A stretch of 64,000 bases of DNA from Cladorhizidae sp. MBARI D1340-BT2. Lineage: Eukaryota; Porifera; Demospongiae; Poecilosclerida; Cladorhizidae. Both the position numbers and the translations under genes were made by a program. Under the pieces are notes generated by a model that had not been told where the DNA came from, did not search any database, and saw nothing but the letters and a program-made list of their open reading frames with translations. Positions 33,825 to 44,924 of the stretch are shown one piece after another. Each line of letters starts with the position of its first letter. Positions within the stretch are counted from its first letter, which is position 1. Location: assembly GCA_028752905.1 (NCBI GenBank), contig JAQNBH010000012.1, forward strand, positions 26,917,816 through 26,981,815, given 5' to 3'.

Positions 33825-35648
33825 GTGGTATCTAGACATTCTTATGATATATTATGATATTTAGTTTTGTTTGTGATATGTGATGTCATAGTCATTTCCT
33901 ATATGCTGTGTATATTCGTCATTGCTCGTGTACTATATAGTAATCAGTCTGTTTTCATTCCAAGAAAGTATTGAACCAAGGTTAGTGATATAACAAAGAT
34001 ATCACAAGTGGCGAGTAGATGGGATTATGGCTTGAGTATGGTTTTATGGGCAGCTAGCCTAGACACATAGAAGATCTCCACTTACCTCGAAGGAGTAAAC
34101 CTCTACATGGATGCAAATGAAGTGATAGATGACAAGAAGGTTGCTGTGTTATTAACAGTAATTGGACATGCCTTACTGCAAGGTTTGCTAGCTCCAGTCA
34201 AACCCAGGCAGAAGTCTTTTGATAAACTTCTAAGAGCACTTAAAGCTCATTATCCATTAGCTATTGCGAAAAGGTATCATTTTTACAGAAGATGTCAATT
34301 CCTTGGGCTGATTTTGTGGCAGACCTGCGGAACCTAGCAGTCAACTGCGAGTTTGGAACATTTCTTGAAAAGGGCCCAGAGAGCTTGTGTGTAGAATGAG
34401 AAATGAACAGACAAAAACGATTATTGTTGAGGAAAGACTAACATTGCCAAAGCTCTTCACGTTGCTGAAGTAGCTGATCATTGTGCCAGCGAAGTGAAAG
34501 GAACTGTCAATGTGAGCGTGTATCGAGTTGATCAAGTTTGTTATCATTGTGGGAAGGAAGTCTAATGACGGAAAACTGTAAGTTCAAAGATGCCAAGTGT
34601 TTCAACTGTATGAAGATTGGACATCTTGCAGCAGTATGCAGATCCTAGAAGCAATTTCAAAGATGAAAGAAACCTTCACAAAGCTGTACACAATGATTGG
34701 AGAAAGAGGGAGGAGTTTAACATTTGGCAACCAACCAGCCACAAACAGTCGGTGTCGATAGGTGCCTACCATTCATAGTGGTCAGCAGGAGGTGTCTATG
34801 TTCACATAGGAGGAGGAGTTGCAGGGAGAAACCCTATTCAGGTCCACTGTTGATTGAAGTGTATACAGGAACAGCTGTGCCTATTCTGTGTGAAGAAGTT
34901 ATGAGGTCCAAATGTCCTGGAACAAAGTTGCAACCATCATCATTATTGTTGAAGATTTATACTCATGTCAGTAGTAGTTGAGCTGATGGTAGAGGTCGAG
35001 TATGAGCAGCATGGTACAAAGCAGTTGATCCTAGTAACTATTAAAGGCAAGGGAACATATTTGACAGGAAGAAGCTGGTTAATAATATTCAACTAGATTG
35101 GAAGCAGATATCCTCAATATTATAATCCTTCTTATCGCAGCATATGGATTGTCACAACAATTGTGATAATGGCCTTCGTTCACATCAGATGAGTTCACGA
35201 TCTTCATAAAAAGGAATGGAATTCATAATATCAGGAGTGCACCATATCACCCTGTCACAAATGGATTGGTAGAGCACTCTGTTCAGTTGTGAAACGGACC
35301 TTGAAGGCAAGTGTGTCAGATGGAAGAAGACTCAGGCACTGCTTACAGATAGGAATGCTCCACATGCTGCTATGTGAGTTTCACCATGCTCTGAGTCTCT
35401 CTTTGTGCAGATAAGTCTTATAACCAGACTAGATCTTGAAGTCAGTAAACAGGCAAAGCAAAGATAGATCATGATCATTGAGAACAAGACCATACGGTTT
35501 TTAGGACAATCAGTGATGGTGAGAAACCCGATGATCAGGACCAGATTGGGTTGCCAGAGTGATTGTTGAGTGCCTTGGACCTGTGTCTTATTTGGTCAAA
35601 ATTAGAGAACATTAATTCTACAAATGACGTGGATTACCTAAAAGATAA
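33825..35648 (+). mobile_element. Gypsy-2 remnant, right arm
   Basis: LTR fragment (33840-33960), then Gag from about 34107 (MDANEVIDDKKVAVLLTVIG, SFDKLLRALKAHYPLA). The zinc-knuckle region (34535-34645) gives CYHCGK and, after a frameshift, CFNCMKIGHLAAVC. Protease follows (34780-35100: PYSGPLLIEVYTGTAVPILC, with Tyr for the catalytic Asp), then directly integrase (35140-35400: KRNGIHNIRSAPYHPVTNG, VKRTLKASVSDGR). Reverse transcriptase and RNase H are missing between protease and integrase, as in the left arm, so this deletion is older than the palindrome. Integrase is here in the same orientation as Gag. Confidence 0.8.
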
Positions 35649-36110
35649 TTTCATTTTGAGTCCTTGGTGATAAGTGTGTTGCATTCTTTGCCTTGGTCCA
35701 ATAAACATATACTGTCTGTCTCAGCAAAAGATTTTAGCAGTGCTAAAAAGTTGCCAGGATTCTTTGACGATGCAACATCTTCTAACTTTCCACGAAATGC
35801 AATACCCTGTTTGCCTAAGAAAACAATTGCTCGTACAATTTGCCTCAGTATAATGCCTGTTTTCACTTATTTTCTTTTGAACAGCAGTGCTTGTCATTAC
35901 ATCTACTCGTGATGCTGGATTTTCAAATGCATCTGCTTTCTGCAAACAATCACTGTCGATGGTATTGAAGCTTCGCATGATAACTCAAATTGCAACTCAC
36001 CTCGATCCAGTTAGAAAAAGGCTTAATTACTTATCTTTACGTTGGCTAGATAGAAGAAACAGAGCACAAGGTGCACAAAAGACACCATCTACCTTAGAAC
36101 TGTAGACTAG
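35640..36110 (-). pseudogene. hAT-C fragment: TTF zinc finger and DUF4371-type domain
   Basis: The minus strand first encodes SSKVDGVFCAPCALFLL and KPFSNWI, a TTF-type zinc-finger pattern. After a possible intron starting GTGAGT it gives CLQKADAFENPASRVDVM, ENRHYTEA, LGKQGIAFRGKLEDVAS and NPGNFLALLKSFAETD. The last two motifs are hallmarks of the DUF4371 region of ZMYM/KIAA1586-like hAT transposases. Two frames are needed, and the catalytic and dimerisation parts are absent. It lies directly at the outer edge of the inner palindrome. Confidence 0.8.
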
Positions 36111-36660
36111 CCAAGGATACTTACTGAGCCACGATACATTAAACTTTCGGTGACAGCCATGTGAAAAGGTGCCAGGAAGGACACTAGGCAATGGTACATC
36201 GTGGTGACATAAGAAAGAGTATCTAGCACCACTAGAAAGCTCATGTCCATAGATTATCGTTGCCTCTTCATGGTTGAGTCGTAGCTCACTAGTTCCACAA
36301 CTACTATATATTAATGCTGACTACATGTGCAACATGACTGTGTAGTGCAATGATTAGCTGATTAAGTTATTGTAATTTTGTTTCCACATTATTTAACACT
36401 GTCAATGTACCTGTGTACCTGTGTATAATTAAAATTATATATGTGCCAGTGCCTGAAATAAAATCTGAGAGGGAAAAACACACACACACACATTCCTATG
36501 AATATCATTAACCCCCAGAACCTCCCCTCCCCCCCCCCCTGCATACGCCCATGGTGTCCTAAGGGGAAAAGTTGAAAACCAAGCATTTCAACAAACAAAT
36601 AGATAAAAACTCCATCTACTTGCTCAATATTCGATGCTATATAGCTAATCATCCTTCAGG
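36111..36660. other. Noncoding, with CA and C microsatellites
   Basis: 36476-36494 is a (CA)n tract, and 36520-36540 contains runs of C. No gene. Confidence 0.6.
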
Positions 36661-36674
36661 TTTCTTCCATGCAG

Positions 36675-36895
36675 GATGCAGTGAGGCAACTTTCTTCCAC
36701 TCCATCTCCACTGGTAACACTACTTGTGCCCTATTGGAGAGATCTCCTGGAGCAAATTCTAGTGCATCCAGGCCAAGTGCGAGACTCATCCCTCACACAA
36801 GCCTACCATACCTGTTGTCATCAGACCATATGTCAAGGAAGTATTACTGAAGCTCTTCTCGGATACTTTGATGGTGCAACGTATTCCTGGAGCTA
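36675..36895 (+). CDS. Possible exon, unrecognised
   Basis: A frame preceded by a good acceptor (TTTCTTCCATGCAG, 36661-36674) encodes DAVRQLSSTPSPLVTLLVPY, then WRDLLEQILVHPGQVRDSSL and GSITEALLGYFDGATYSW to a stop. Helical and compositionally protein-like, but I do not recognise the family. It could also belong to an old transposon. Confidence 0.35.
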
Positions 36896-36959
36896 ACCAG
36901 AATGAGTTGTTAACAGCCTCATCTGGAACAGATGTCCCAAGTCAGAGTTTTCATCATCA

Positions 36960-37360
36960 ATAGTTGTGGAGATCACTGTTGATTTGGCAAGTGATGATTT
37001 TCAACTCTGGCCAGGCAGCACTGAAGGGGCTGTAGCAATAACTCAAGTATGGTCTGGGCTGGGACATCTTCTAGGCTCAAAGGATGATATTCGTATATAT
37101 CTGGGAGGTGAATATAATGGGAGAGAGCTGGCAGTGACACCAGATGAGATTGGACAGGGTGACCACAGATGAGGAGCAGAGGCGAGATACCGTTATGGAA
37201 GTGGAAGGACAGCATTATAATATTCCCTATTCTTTACATGCACCTGCAGGCCTTGCATTACAAGTGGTAAAGCCACATTCATACTCATGCCTTTTTTGTT
37301 ACACCCACTTTTCTAAAAGCTTTGAATTCGCAGATTTCACTTCACAAACAGGTAGCTAAG
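36960..37360 (+). other. Overlapping frames, uncertain
   Basis: Two frames follow each other: 36966-37172 (SDDFQLWPGSTEGAVAITQV) and 37144-37359 (HYNIPYSLHAPAGLALQVV, then HFSKSFEFADFTSQTGS). They may be exons of the gene suggested at 36675, but no clean intron joins them. Confidence 0.25.
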
Positions 37361-39040
37361 TGCAGAAGAATGGAGGACAGGTAAGTCAAGTCACAGTGGA
37401 GTACAAGTGAGTGAAAATATCAAGGAAAATGATGTACCTACATCCCAACAACTATGCTATCACTTCAGGAGTGATTTCCCAAGAATGTGTGATAGTGAAC
37501 TGCAAAATAAAATCTCAACTTAAAAATTCACAAAATCTGCCATCAGATCAGATTTGATTTTGAGCAGTGTACCACAATTGATTTGAATTACCGTAAAGTA
37601 CGCAGAAAGCGCCCTCCAAGTAGCAAGCACCCACTAGGCTGTTTTCAGCGAACTAGGATTTTGTAGGGTTCATGATTTGGATGCTCCATTCTGGACTTAT
37701 AGTGACTTTTGTACATACACCTCCATTCAATTCTTGGGAAAGAAGACTGTCCGTTGAGGGTGAGTTTCGATGGTATTTTTTATTTTAACTTGTGGTTACA
37801 ACTTTAGAGCTTCGTAGATTCTGCAAACTTCATTGTATGGACTTGATATATAGCTCAAAAGATAGGTCCCTCTGTGTGTGCTCTCTTTTGTTACTAAAAT
37901 ATGTTTAATAGGTATAACTATAGGCAAGTTACTAGACCCTAAAGTGGAGAGACCTCAAAAACCTGCATCCCAAAATCCTCATCCAGAATAGCGAAATTGG
38001 TATACTAATCAATCATAATGTTATTCTTTATTGCCCCGTGTGCTATGAATACATAGGTACCTGATTTGCTGGTTTGGGTAAAAGCATGATAAAAACTTTT
38101 ACTGATGTTTGTACATTTTGTTGAATCAGGAAATAAAGTAGTCGTTGCACTAAACAGTTGAAGGTCTTCAGCTAATAAAATTATGGGGGTGGGGGGCAAG
38201 TTGATATTATAGAACAAGCCCCAATATATAAGGAGATCAATAACGGCATTATGTTTGGAGTGAATTATAACAATAGGTAGAGGTCTCATAAATGTTTGTT
38301 TTCTATATTGGTAAATTCTTGTTTCACATCTGTTGAACTCTCAACAACTCCATTAACATTACGATTTGGTAATTTTAGACATGTGGCCACCAGTTGTTTA
38401 CTCAAAAGTGACCGAGAAGTTGATAATCCTCACCCCTCCAACTCTCGGTCAACTATTTTTGGTAGAAGAATAAGGCAGGTCCTCATATCGTTCTATAGTT
38501 AGATTATACATTATACATTATATTGGATCTCGAACTGGAAAAGTTGGGAACTGAACTGGGAATCGATCTCTCTTCCTACTATCCATCCTCTCCCACTTAT
38601 GTTATGGAATCGAGAGGCCAGCTAACAAGTGCATACCTTCTAGTCATCTTGAATTTGTATCTTAACTGTTCATGAAAAAAATGCACTTACCTATGCTGCT
38701 TTGGTGGACACGATAGGTAGTTAAAAGGACTTCTAAAATTTGTGGGCTGCATGGATGCATTTTGGTTTCTGATATTTTTGTCGGTCAATTCAATACAGCA
38801 TATATACGAAGTTATTATGCTTCTAATATCTAATAGGATGTAAAAGGGCATGCACTTCTAATGTACCTTATAGGAGTATTTTTTTTTTGATAATTAAAGT
38901 ATACAATTTGAGTTTGCTAATTTAATGTTTACGATTTGCGAATTTTTTTTAATGCAATTGTGCACAACACATAATACACGAATTCACTGTGTGGGCATGA
39001 ACCAAAAAAAGAGAGTTCTATTGTCCATCACGTTTGTGAG
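37361..39040. other. Noncoding stretch
   Basis: No gene seen. TACCGTAAAGTACGC at 37589, followed by a GCGCCC-rich bit, looks like a transposon end. A T-rich region lies at 38880-38950. Confidence 0.4.
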
Positions 39041-39670
39041 TGTTAAGAATGCCAGACTTTCAGAATAACAACCCTAGACTCCAGCTCCCCAATATATGAG
39101 TCAGTAAGCACTCTTATTCTCGAGTATTGAGGTACGAGTGTCAATCTTAATGACAGTCCACCGCTAGTGCTTGTAAACTGCCTCTGTATACCAAGCTTGG
39201 AATTTTTCCTTTGTCTCATCTTAAGGGGTTTGTTGATTGAAAGATCAAGAGGTTGCAACTTGTCTGTAAAATTAGTGGACACAGTTATCTGGTGGATGCT
39301 GTTCTTTTTGAGATGCTCATAAAATTCAGCAGTTTGCTGGCCCCTGAAGACATTGAAGATTGCGAGACATGGATGAGTCATGGCTTTCCTTTTTTCCTGG
39401 AGAACTGGCAGCGGAACTTTTACCTACATACCTCATTGTAGTAGCTCAGTGATTGCTGGTGGCACTTTTCTGTTTTGCCCTGCTAGAGAATATGAGATTG
39501 TAATTCAATCCCAGTAGGTGTTGCTGCTAGAAGCACTGTGATCTCACTTTTGTCATCAGGGAAGGAAATGGAAATTGATTTCTCCCCTTTTCTCTTCATT
39601 GACCATGCACTCACAGGAACAAGATGAATGTCTGTCTGATCCCAATTGAGAGGAGGGATGCCATTCATGA
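39040..39670 (-). pseudogene. pogo/Tigger DDE transposase remnant
   Basis: The minus strand encodes two pieces of a DDE_1-type catalytic domain. The first (39668-39483) reads PLNWDQTDIHLVPVSAW, with the first catalytic Asp in NWDQT, and DDKSEITVLLAATPTGIELQ. The second (39381-39043) reads ALIFNVFRG-like ACLAIFNVFRGQQTAEF with Asn where the second Asp is expected, then FTDKLQPLDLSINKPLK. A frameshift separates them. Asp to Asn in the second motif and the broken frame indicate an inactive copy. The helix-turn-helix region is not adjacent. Confidence 0.85.
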
Positions 39671-41735
39671 TGACTCCACACGTATGTCCAAAAGCCAGTT
39701 AAGCCGAGTTAGAAACCTCGCTCTTTGTAAGAATACTAATAATGGCTTAGCCCATGCCTTGATGAACACTAATGAGCCGTAGAAGAACTGTTGTTAGTGG
39801 CTGCAACAATTTCTTCTGGTACAATAGCAGTGTCTATCCCTCGAACTGTAGCTCAGTACACTGCAATAACGTACCCTCTCACCTGAGCATCCAGACTGAG
39901 AGTAACCACAAACAAATCAGGATGGCCACACAGGTTTGTAGGAATACTATGTATTCACCTCTGGAATGTTTGGTGGTGATCGTTTAACTGTGCCAAGAAC
40001 TGCTTCATAGGCGACTCTGCTTCTCAACGACCACACACACACACAAGCAAAAGACTTTAGGCTCACAGGTTACAAATTTTAGTGAAAGAATTGTTTGCTG
40101 AATCCCAACAAATTCACAAACCACAAAATTTAATTCCGCTGCAAAAACGGATATAATAGCACGGGATATAATCCAAATTTCATTACAATATAATATAAAA
40201 TAACATGTGATGGGTACAAAGTTCATGTTTCTAGAATGGGTACAAAGTTTGTCTTTTAATATAATATAAAATGGGTTACAAAGTTCATGTTTGTAAGAAT
40301 TGTAATGGTACAAAGTCCGTGCTTCTAACATAAAATACCATATATAAAGTGGTAGAAAGTTAAGTATTTATGTTACAAATCTCTCACGTGCTAGCAGAAC
40401 TTGAAATACTAAAACCTGCAATAGGAAAAAAATGCAGTAAAACAGTATATATATATTGCTAAGTGTGTATGGCTGGAGTTGGGTTGGCATTAGATGTGGC
40501 TGTGTAGGTTATCTTTTTGACTACACATGTATAGGTAAGTCAAAGCTAAATACAATTACAAAAGTTTGCAGTGTGTGTCCGAGGGCCTGAGCACCGATAG
40601 AAATAATATCGTTATTATTGCAACCAATTGAGATATTTTCTTGACAGGAAAGCTGGAGAGAACGAGGATACTTCTACTTCTGAAGTTGGAAGAGCATTAG
40701 ATGTACTGGTGTAGAACCTTATGGAGTGTGTACAGGGAACTCTTAGATGATTACAGTTAATATTGGGTGGTGTGCTGGTTGGGTAATGAATATAATGGAG
40801 GTTGGTGTAGGATAATATGTGCATGAGAATAACGCATAGTATGCATGCATGCATGCACACACACATCCCCCCCCCCTTCCCCCCCCACACACACACATCC
40901 GCACACAAGAGACAAACACATTATCCTACACCACCATGCAGCTGGACCATCCTTTCCAGGCCTTAGGTGCCTTTTCTGAAAGCTTTTCTGCTGAAGGCTG
41001 CATGGTCACTTTTTCCTACACAAAAGCAAACGGGATCCATTCACTGTCAAGAAAAGAGGCACTCTTGGATTTCTTTGCCATGTATTTCTCATAAAGCGAG
41101 CATGACTTAGTGTTGCAATTATTGTATTTCTTTGGTTGGCTTACTTCAATTCTGGCAGTTAATATCTCATACAACTCATTGTATATACTTCCATTCTATT
41201 AATATCATTTAGAAATCATTATTCATGCAAAAAAGATAGAGCTAAGAATGTTTATTTTATAAATAAAAAAATTGGTCTCGGGTTGGACAGGGCAAGAGAA
41301 AAACTAATAATTTTTTTTTTAATTGATGATCGCAACTGCCTTTGTGTACAGGCTCTTCCCGGGTTTTGCTACTGTTTCTGGAACTGCTGGATGGATTTCT
41401 AGCTGTAAGTTATGTTGTAAACATATAGCGTTGTAGTTCTGCATAGATTTTGTTTGCTAACTTCAAAAGAGCTGATTTTTTAAACCAAACTGCGGCTGAT
41501 TGTATTGTATTTTCATTCTAACGAGTTTTGGGGGAAAATTTGTAAGAAACATTACAGCTCAAAAATATATTATTACAACAAACCACAAATCCAGTCGGCG
41601 ATCAAAGGTTAATGAAAACAAATTTATACGTAATTGTAAATACTCACCACCACATTACAAGTAGATGAGCAACTGATTTGTGGGTTCCAATATATTATAG
41701 CATGCAAAGTTCAATTAGAAAGAAGCTGCTGGGAG
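39671..41735. other. Noncoding with simple and tandem repeats
   Basis: 40190-40330 holds three or four copies of an AT-rich unit around GGGTACAAAGTTCATGTTT with AATATAATATAAAAT between. 40838-40857 is (TGCA)n, followed by CA and C runs to 40898. Frames at 40005-40331 and 40615-40908 are not recognisable proteins. Confidence 0.5.
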
Positions 41736-41739
41736 CAAA

Positions 41740-41945
41740 AGTGACCAAAGTTAGGAACCCAAAGGTAAGGAAGGTTCGACTGCATGCATATCAACACATT
41801 ACCACTAGCTCAGTTAGGAGTCCAAGGGTAAGAGAGGCTCCATTGAACACATCAACAACACAACACACTAGCTCCCATAGTTAGGAGTCCGATGGTAAGG
41901 GTGATTCCACTGTACACAACAACAATACAATACCGCTAGCTCACT
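41740..41945. repeat. About 60-bp minisatellite beside death-domain exon
   Basis: Three imperfect units with GTTAGGAGTCCAAGGGTAAG, a TCCACTG stretch, AACACA and ACTAGCTC. Same family as 2640-2745 and 54665-54830. The death-domain frame on the minus strand reads into it for its last 20 or so codons. Confidence 0.7.
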
Positions 41946-42278
41946 TTCAAATTCCTCGAAGTTGTTCTTAAATTCGCTGAAGTCAGCTCCAAGTGCCCCT
42001 ATTAAATCCCTACTGACATCGCCTAGCTGCACGTCAATTAACACCTCGGACAGCCCTCCCCATGTGCATGGGCACCTCATTTTTGGAGCATTTTTCATCC
42101 ATTTCTCCATCATGTCCCTCAAGCACTCCTCGGGGTCGTTTTTATGCTTGCTTTCTATGAGCTTGATCGTAATCACACCTATTCTTGCAGCCACGTCTTT
42201 CCAATAAGGAGCCATCTCATTATTGAGCCGCAATTCTCGTGCCTTACCTTTCCGGTCAATCCACTTAATCAGTTGCAT
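41868..42278 (-). CDS. Death-domain exon
   Basis: A 136-residue minus-strand frame with a complete death-fold pattern: NNEMAPYWKDVAARIGV (helix 1, conserved Trp), TIKLIESKHKNDPEECLRDM (helices 2-3), MEKWMKNAPKMRCPCTWGGL (conserved Trp pair) and SEVLIDVQLGDVSRDLIGAL (helices 5-6). Death domains of this type bind partner death domains in receptor and caspase-adaptor complexes. A short acidic tail (DFSEFKNNFEEFESEL) leads into repeat-derived residues before the stop. The first Met is not certain: the exon could begin at an acceptor near 42250. It is diverged from the death domain at 7.1-7.6 kb, and I see no neighbouring exon, so the full protein is unknown. Confidence 0.7.
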   Translation of the reverse strand: MQLIKWIDRKGKARELRLNNEMAPYWKDVAARIGVITIKLIESKHKNDPEECLRDMMEKWMKNAPKMRCPCTWGGLSEVLIDVQLGDVSRDLIGALGADFSEFKNNFEEFESELAVLYCCCVQWNHPYHRTPNYGS

Positions 42279-42279
42279 G

Positions 42280-43010
42280 TGACATGATTCGATGCGTTCA
42301 TCACATGCTGAATTTCATAATAATTTTGACATTATTACACCAACAATAATCACACCAACAATAAAAGGGAGGCACCAAATGGGGCCAATGGGAGGATCAC
42401 TCCCTTCCTCCGAAATTTAATAATGCTTGGGGAAAGGACAGAGGGATGGAAGGGGTAACAGTGTATATATGCTCATTTTTTAATGTGAAAAACTCCAACC
42501 ACAAGCAATAGTGCACTGTAGGATGTAGGACTTGTTGCTACATACGTAGAGCATCTATAGCATCAGTAGGTATGAATATAGGCAATTATAACCACACCTA
42601 CTTAACAAGCAATGCTGCACAAATGTAATCAGTCCATGTGTGGGCATGGATCACTACGAGTGTGTAGCAGGCTAGCTAGAATCATGACAGATGTTTGAAC
42701 TGGTATAAAGAAGAGCCTGGAGAGTGTCGTGTGCGTACATCACATCTAAAAGTTAGCCACCAATGGAAGAAATAGTTGTAAGGAGACATAAGTCCTGATC
42801 GACGCTTAACAGAGATATTAAAACCTACATTAGCGTACTTTACAGTAGCTGCTTATCCAAAAATAGGTGCCAATTTGAGAGTAGGCTCCAAGAGGAAGAA
42901 GAGATTAGGATGGCCTAACTCAAATTGATTTGAAATTATGTTTAAAAAATCAAGTAATTCTAGAAACTCTCAATAACTGTCAGTTGATATAACATTGCAA
43001 CAACTTACTC
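42280..43010. other. Noncoding stretch
   Basis: No gene. It would be upstream of the death-domain exon on the minus strand; no further exon could be recognised. Confidence 0.45.
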
Positions 43011-43014
43011 AATG

Positions 43015-43945
43015 TCCTTATCCCTGATGACAGCTAAAACATCTACATAGCTTATCCCTGATGGCAGCTAGAGCATCTACATAGCTTATACCTGATGACA
43101 GCTAGAGCATCTACATAGCTTATCCCTGATGACAGCTAGAGCATCTACATAGCTTATCCCTGATGGCAGCTAGAGCATCTACATAGATTATACCTGATGA
43201 TAGCTAGAGCATCTACATAGCTTATCCCTGATGACAGCTAGAGTATCTACATAGCTTATCCCTGATGGCAGCTAGAGCATCTACATAGCTTATACCTGAT
43301 GGCAGCTAGAGCATCTACATAGCTTATCCCTGATGGCAGCTAGAGCATCTACATAGCTTATCCCTGATGATAGCTAGAGCATCTACATAGCTTATCCCTC
43401 ATGACAGCTAGAGCATCTACATAGCATATTCCTGATGAAGGCTAGAGCATCTACATAGCTTATCCCTGATGACAGCTAGAGCATCTACATAGCTTATCGC
43501 TGATGGCAGCTAGAGCATCTACATAGCTTATTCCTGATCAACTAGAGCATCTACATAGCTTATTCCTGATGAACTAGAGCATCTATCCTTATTCCTGAGG
43601 CTAGAGCATATAGCTTATTGCTGATGAAGGCTAGAGCAACTAGCTTATTCATGATGAAGGCTAGAGTATCCATCCTTATTCCTGAAGAAGGCTTAAGCAT
43701 CTAGCTTATTCCTGATGAAGGCTTGAGCATCTAGCTTATTGCTGATGAAGGCTAGAGCATCTAGCTTATTGCTGATGAAGGCTACAGCATCTAGCTTATT
43801 ACTGATGAAGGCTAGAGCAACTCGATTATTCCTGATGAAGGCTAGAGCATCTAGCTTATTGCTGATGAAGGCTAGAGCATCTATCTTTATTCCTGATGAA
43901 GGCTAGAGCATCTATTTATTCCTGATGAAGGCTAGAGCATTAAAG
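43015..43945 (+). repeat. Hammerhead-core minisatellite (about 30-35 bp units)
   Basis: About 28 units of CTGATGAAGGCTAGAGCATC or CTGATGACAGCTAGAGCATC followed by TACATAGCTTATTC-like spacers. The 5' half of the array uses units of about 35 bp with ACATAGCTTATCC, the 3' half units of about 30 bp. Each unit repeats the CTGATGA and stem II part of the sequence at 31394-31423 but lacks GAAAC, so no unit could form the full ribozyme core. The triplication breakpoint falls inside this array at 43663. Confidence 0.9.
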
Positions 43946-44530
43946 TATAGATATAGAGATCAGGGTATAGAGATTAGGCATAGAGACCAGGGATAGGGTT
44001 TAGAGACCAGGGAATAGAGAACAGGGTATAGAAACCAAGGTATAGAAATCAGGATTTAGAGACTAGGGTATAGAGGCCAGGGTATAGAGACCAGAGTATA
44101 GAGATCAGGGTATAGAGTCCTGGGTATGGAGATCCACAACCAGGTTATAGAAATGAGGGTATAGGGAGGGTGTGGAGACTACGGTATAGAACCCAGGGTA
44201 TAGCAAACAGGTTATAGAGACTAGGTTATAGAGACAACAGTATAGAGACCTGGGACAAAGAGACAAGGAATAGAGACCAGGATATAGAGGCCAGGATATA
44301 GAGACCAGGGTATAGAGACAACATTATAGAGACCTGGGTATAAAGACCAGGGTATAGACACTGGGTTATAGAGATAAGGTATAGAGACCTGGGTATGGAG
44401 ACACACGATCACGGAATGGAGATGAGAGTATCGAGACCAGGTAGAGAGACAATGGTATAGAGGTCAGGGTGTAACAACTAGGATATAGAGACAAGGGAAT
44501 AGATACATAGGTATAGAATATAGAGACAAG
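43945..44530. repeat. About 14-bp degenerate minisatellite
   Basis: Irregular copies of TATAGAGACCAGGG and variants. The minus strand reads as YPGLYNVVSIPWSL-type repeats without stops for 60 codons, which is a by-product of the repeat. It is copied in each 3.6-kb unit. Confidence 0.9.
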
Positions 44531-44826
44531 GTTATTGCCTTCAGAGAGGCCATGACCAGATAATCAACTTCAGCATGAGTGGAACTCATGTGTCAAAGAT
44601 ACACAGCCAGATGTCTCAGCCACAAAAACTAAGGAATTTCATGGCTTGCTAAAACCCTACCCAGAACAGAGAGGGTTTGTCTACAATCATAGCTACCAAC
44701 CTTGGGGGAATCTTTGTGCACCAACTGCAACCATTAATTAAATCTCTTGTTGGCGTCTAATGAAGCTTCTTCACAGCAGTGAGGCACTGCTCTAAATGTT
44801 TATACAAGGCTACTCTGGCAGACTTG
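44531..44826. other. Unassigned unit sequence
   Basis: No gene. Flank between the 14-bp minisatellite and the hAT-A end; copied at 48135-48430 and 51739-52034. Confidence 0.5.
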
Positions 44827-44924
44827 CAGTGTTACCATGTAATTTCCATTACCTGCCTGTGTTATCAAAAAAATTTGGCAACAAAAAATCCAAACAAAAT
44901 CCAAACAACAATTTCAATAACATA

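Larger units (their letters stand above)
26614..35648 (-). repeat. Inner palindrome, right arm
   Basis: Inverted partner of 16275-25091. It starts at a 20-bp perfect hairpin stem (26590-26609 against 26614-26633, loop AGCA) and ends beside the hAT-C fragment. It carries three hammerhead-like units where the left arm has one, and keeps the Tigger helix-turn-helix frame open where the left arm is broken. Confidence 0.93.

Noticed and set aside
16275..35648. One intact giant transposon with 9-kb terminal inverted repeats
   Set aside because: The arms are composites of several dead elements with no terminal consensus or target duplication at 16275 and 35648, and no transposase belongs to the whole.
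41868..42278. The two death-domain genes as recent duplicates in mirror positions
   Set aside because: The two sequences share only the general fold pattern, and their exon structures differ. Mirror position is noted but duplication is not supported.
37589..42847. A single transposon bounded by TACCGTAAAGTACGC and its inverse at 42833-42847
   Set aside because: The 15-bp ends match with one difference, but the sequences next to them do not, there is no target duplication, and the interval contains a host-type death-domain exon.
44221..44412. A small protein of repeated YPGLYNVVSIPWSL-like residues, also at 47825 and 51429
   Set aside because: It is a by-product of the 14-bp minisatellite, with no start context and no conservation beyond the repeat.
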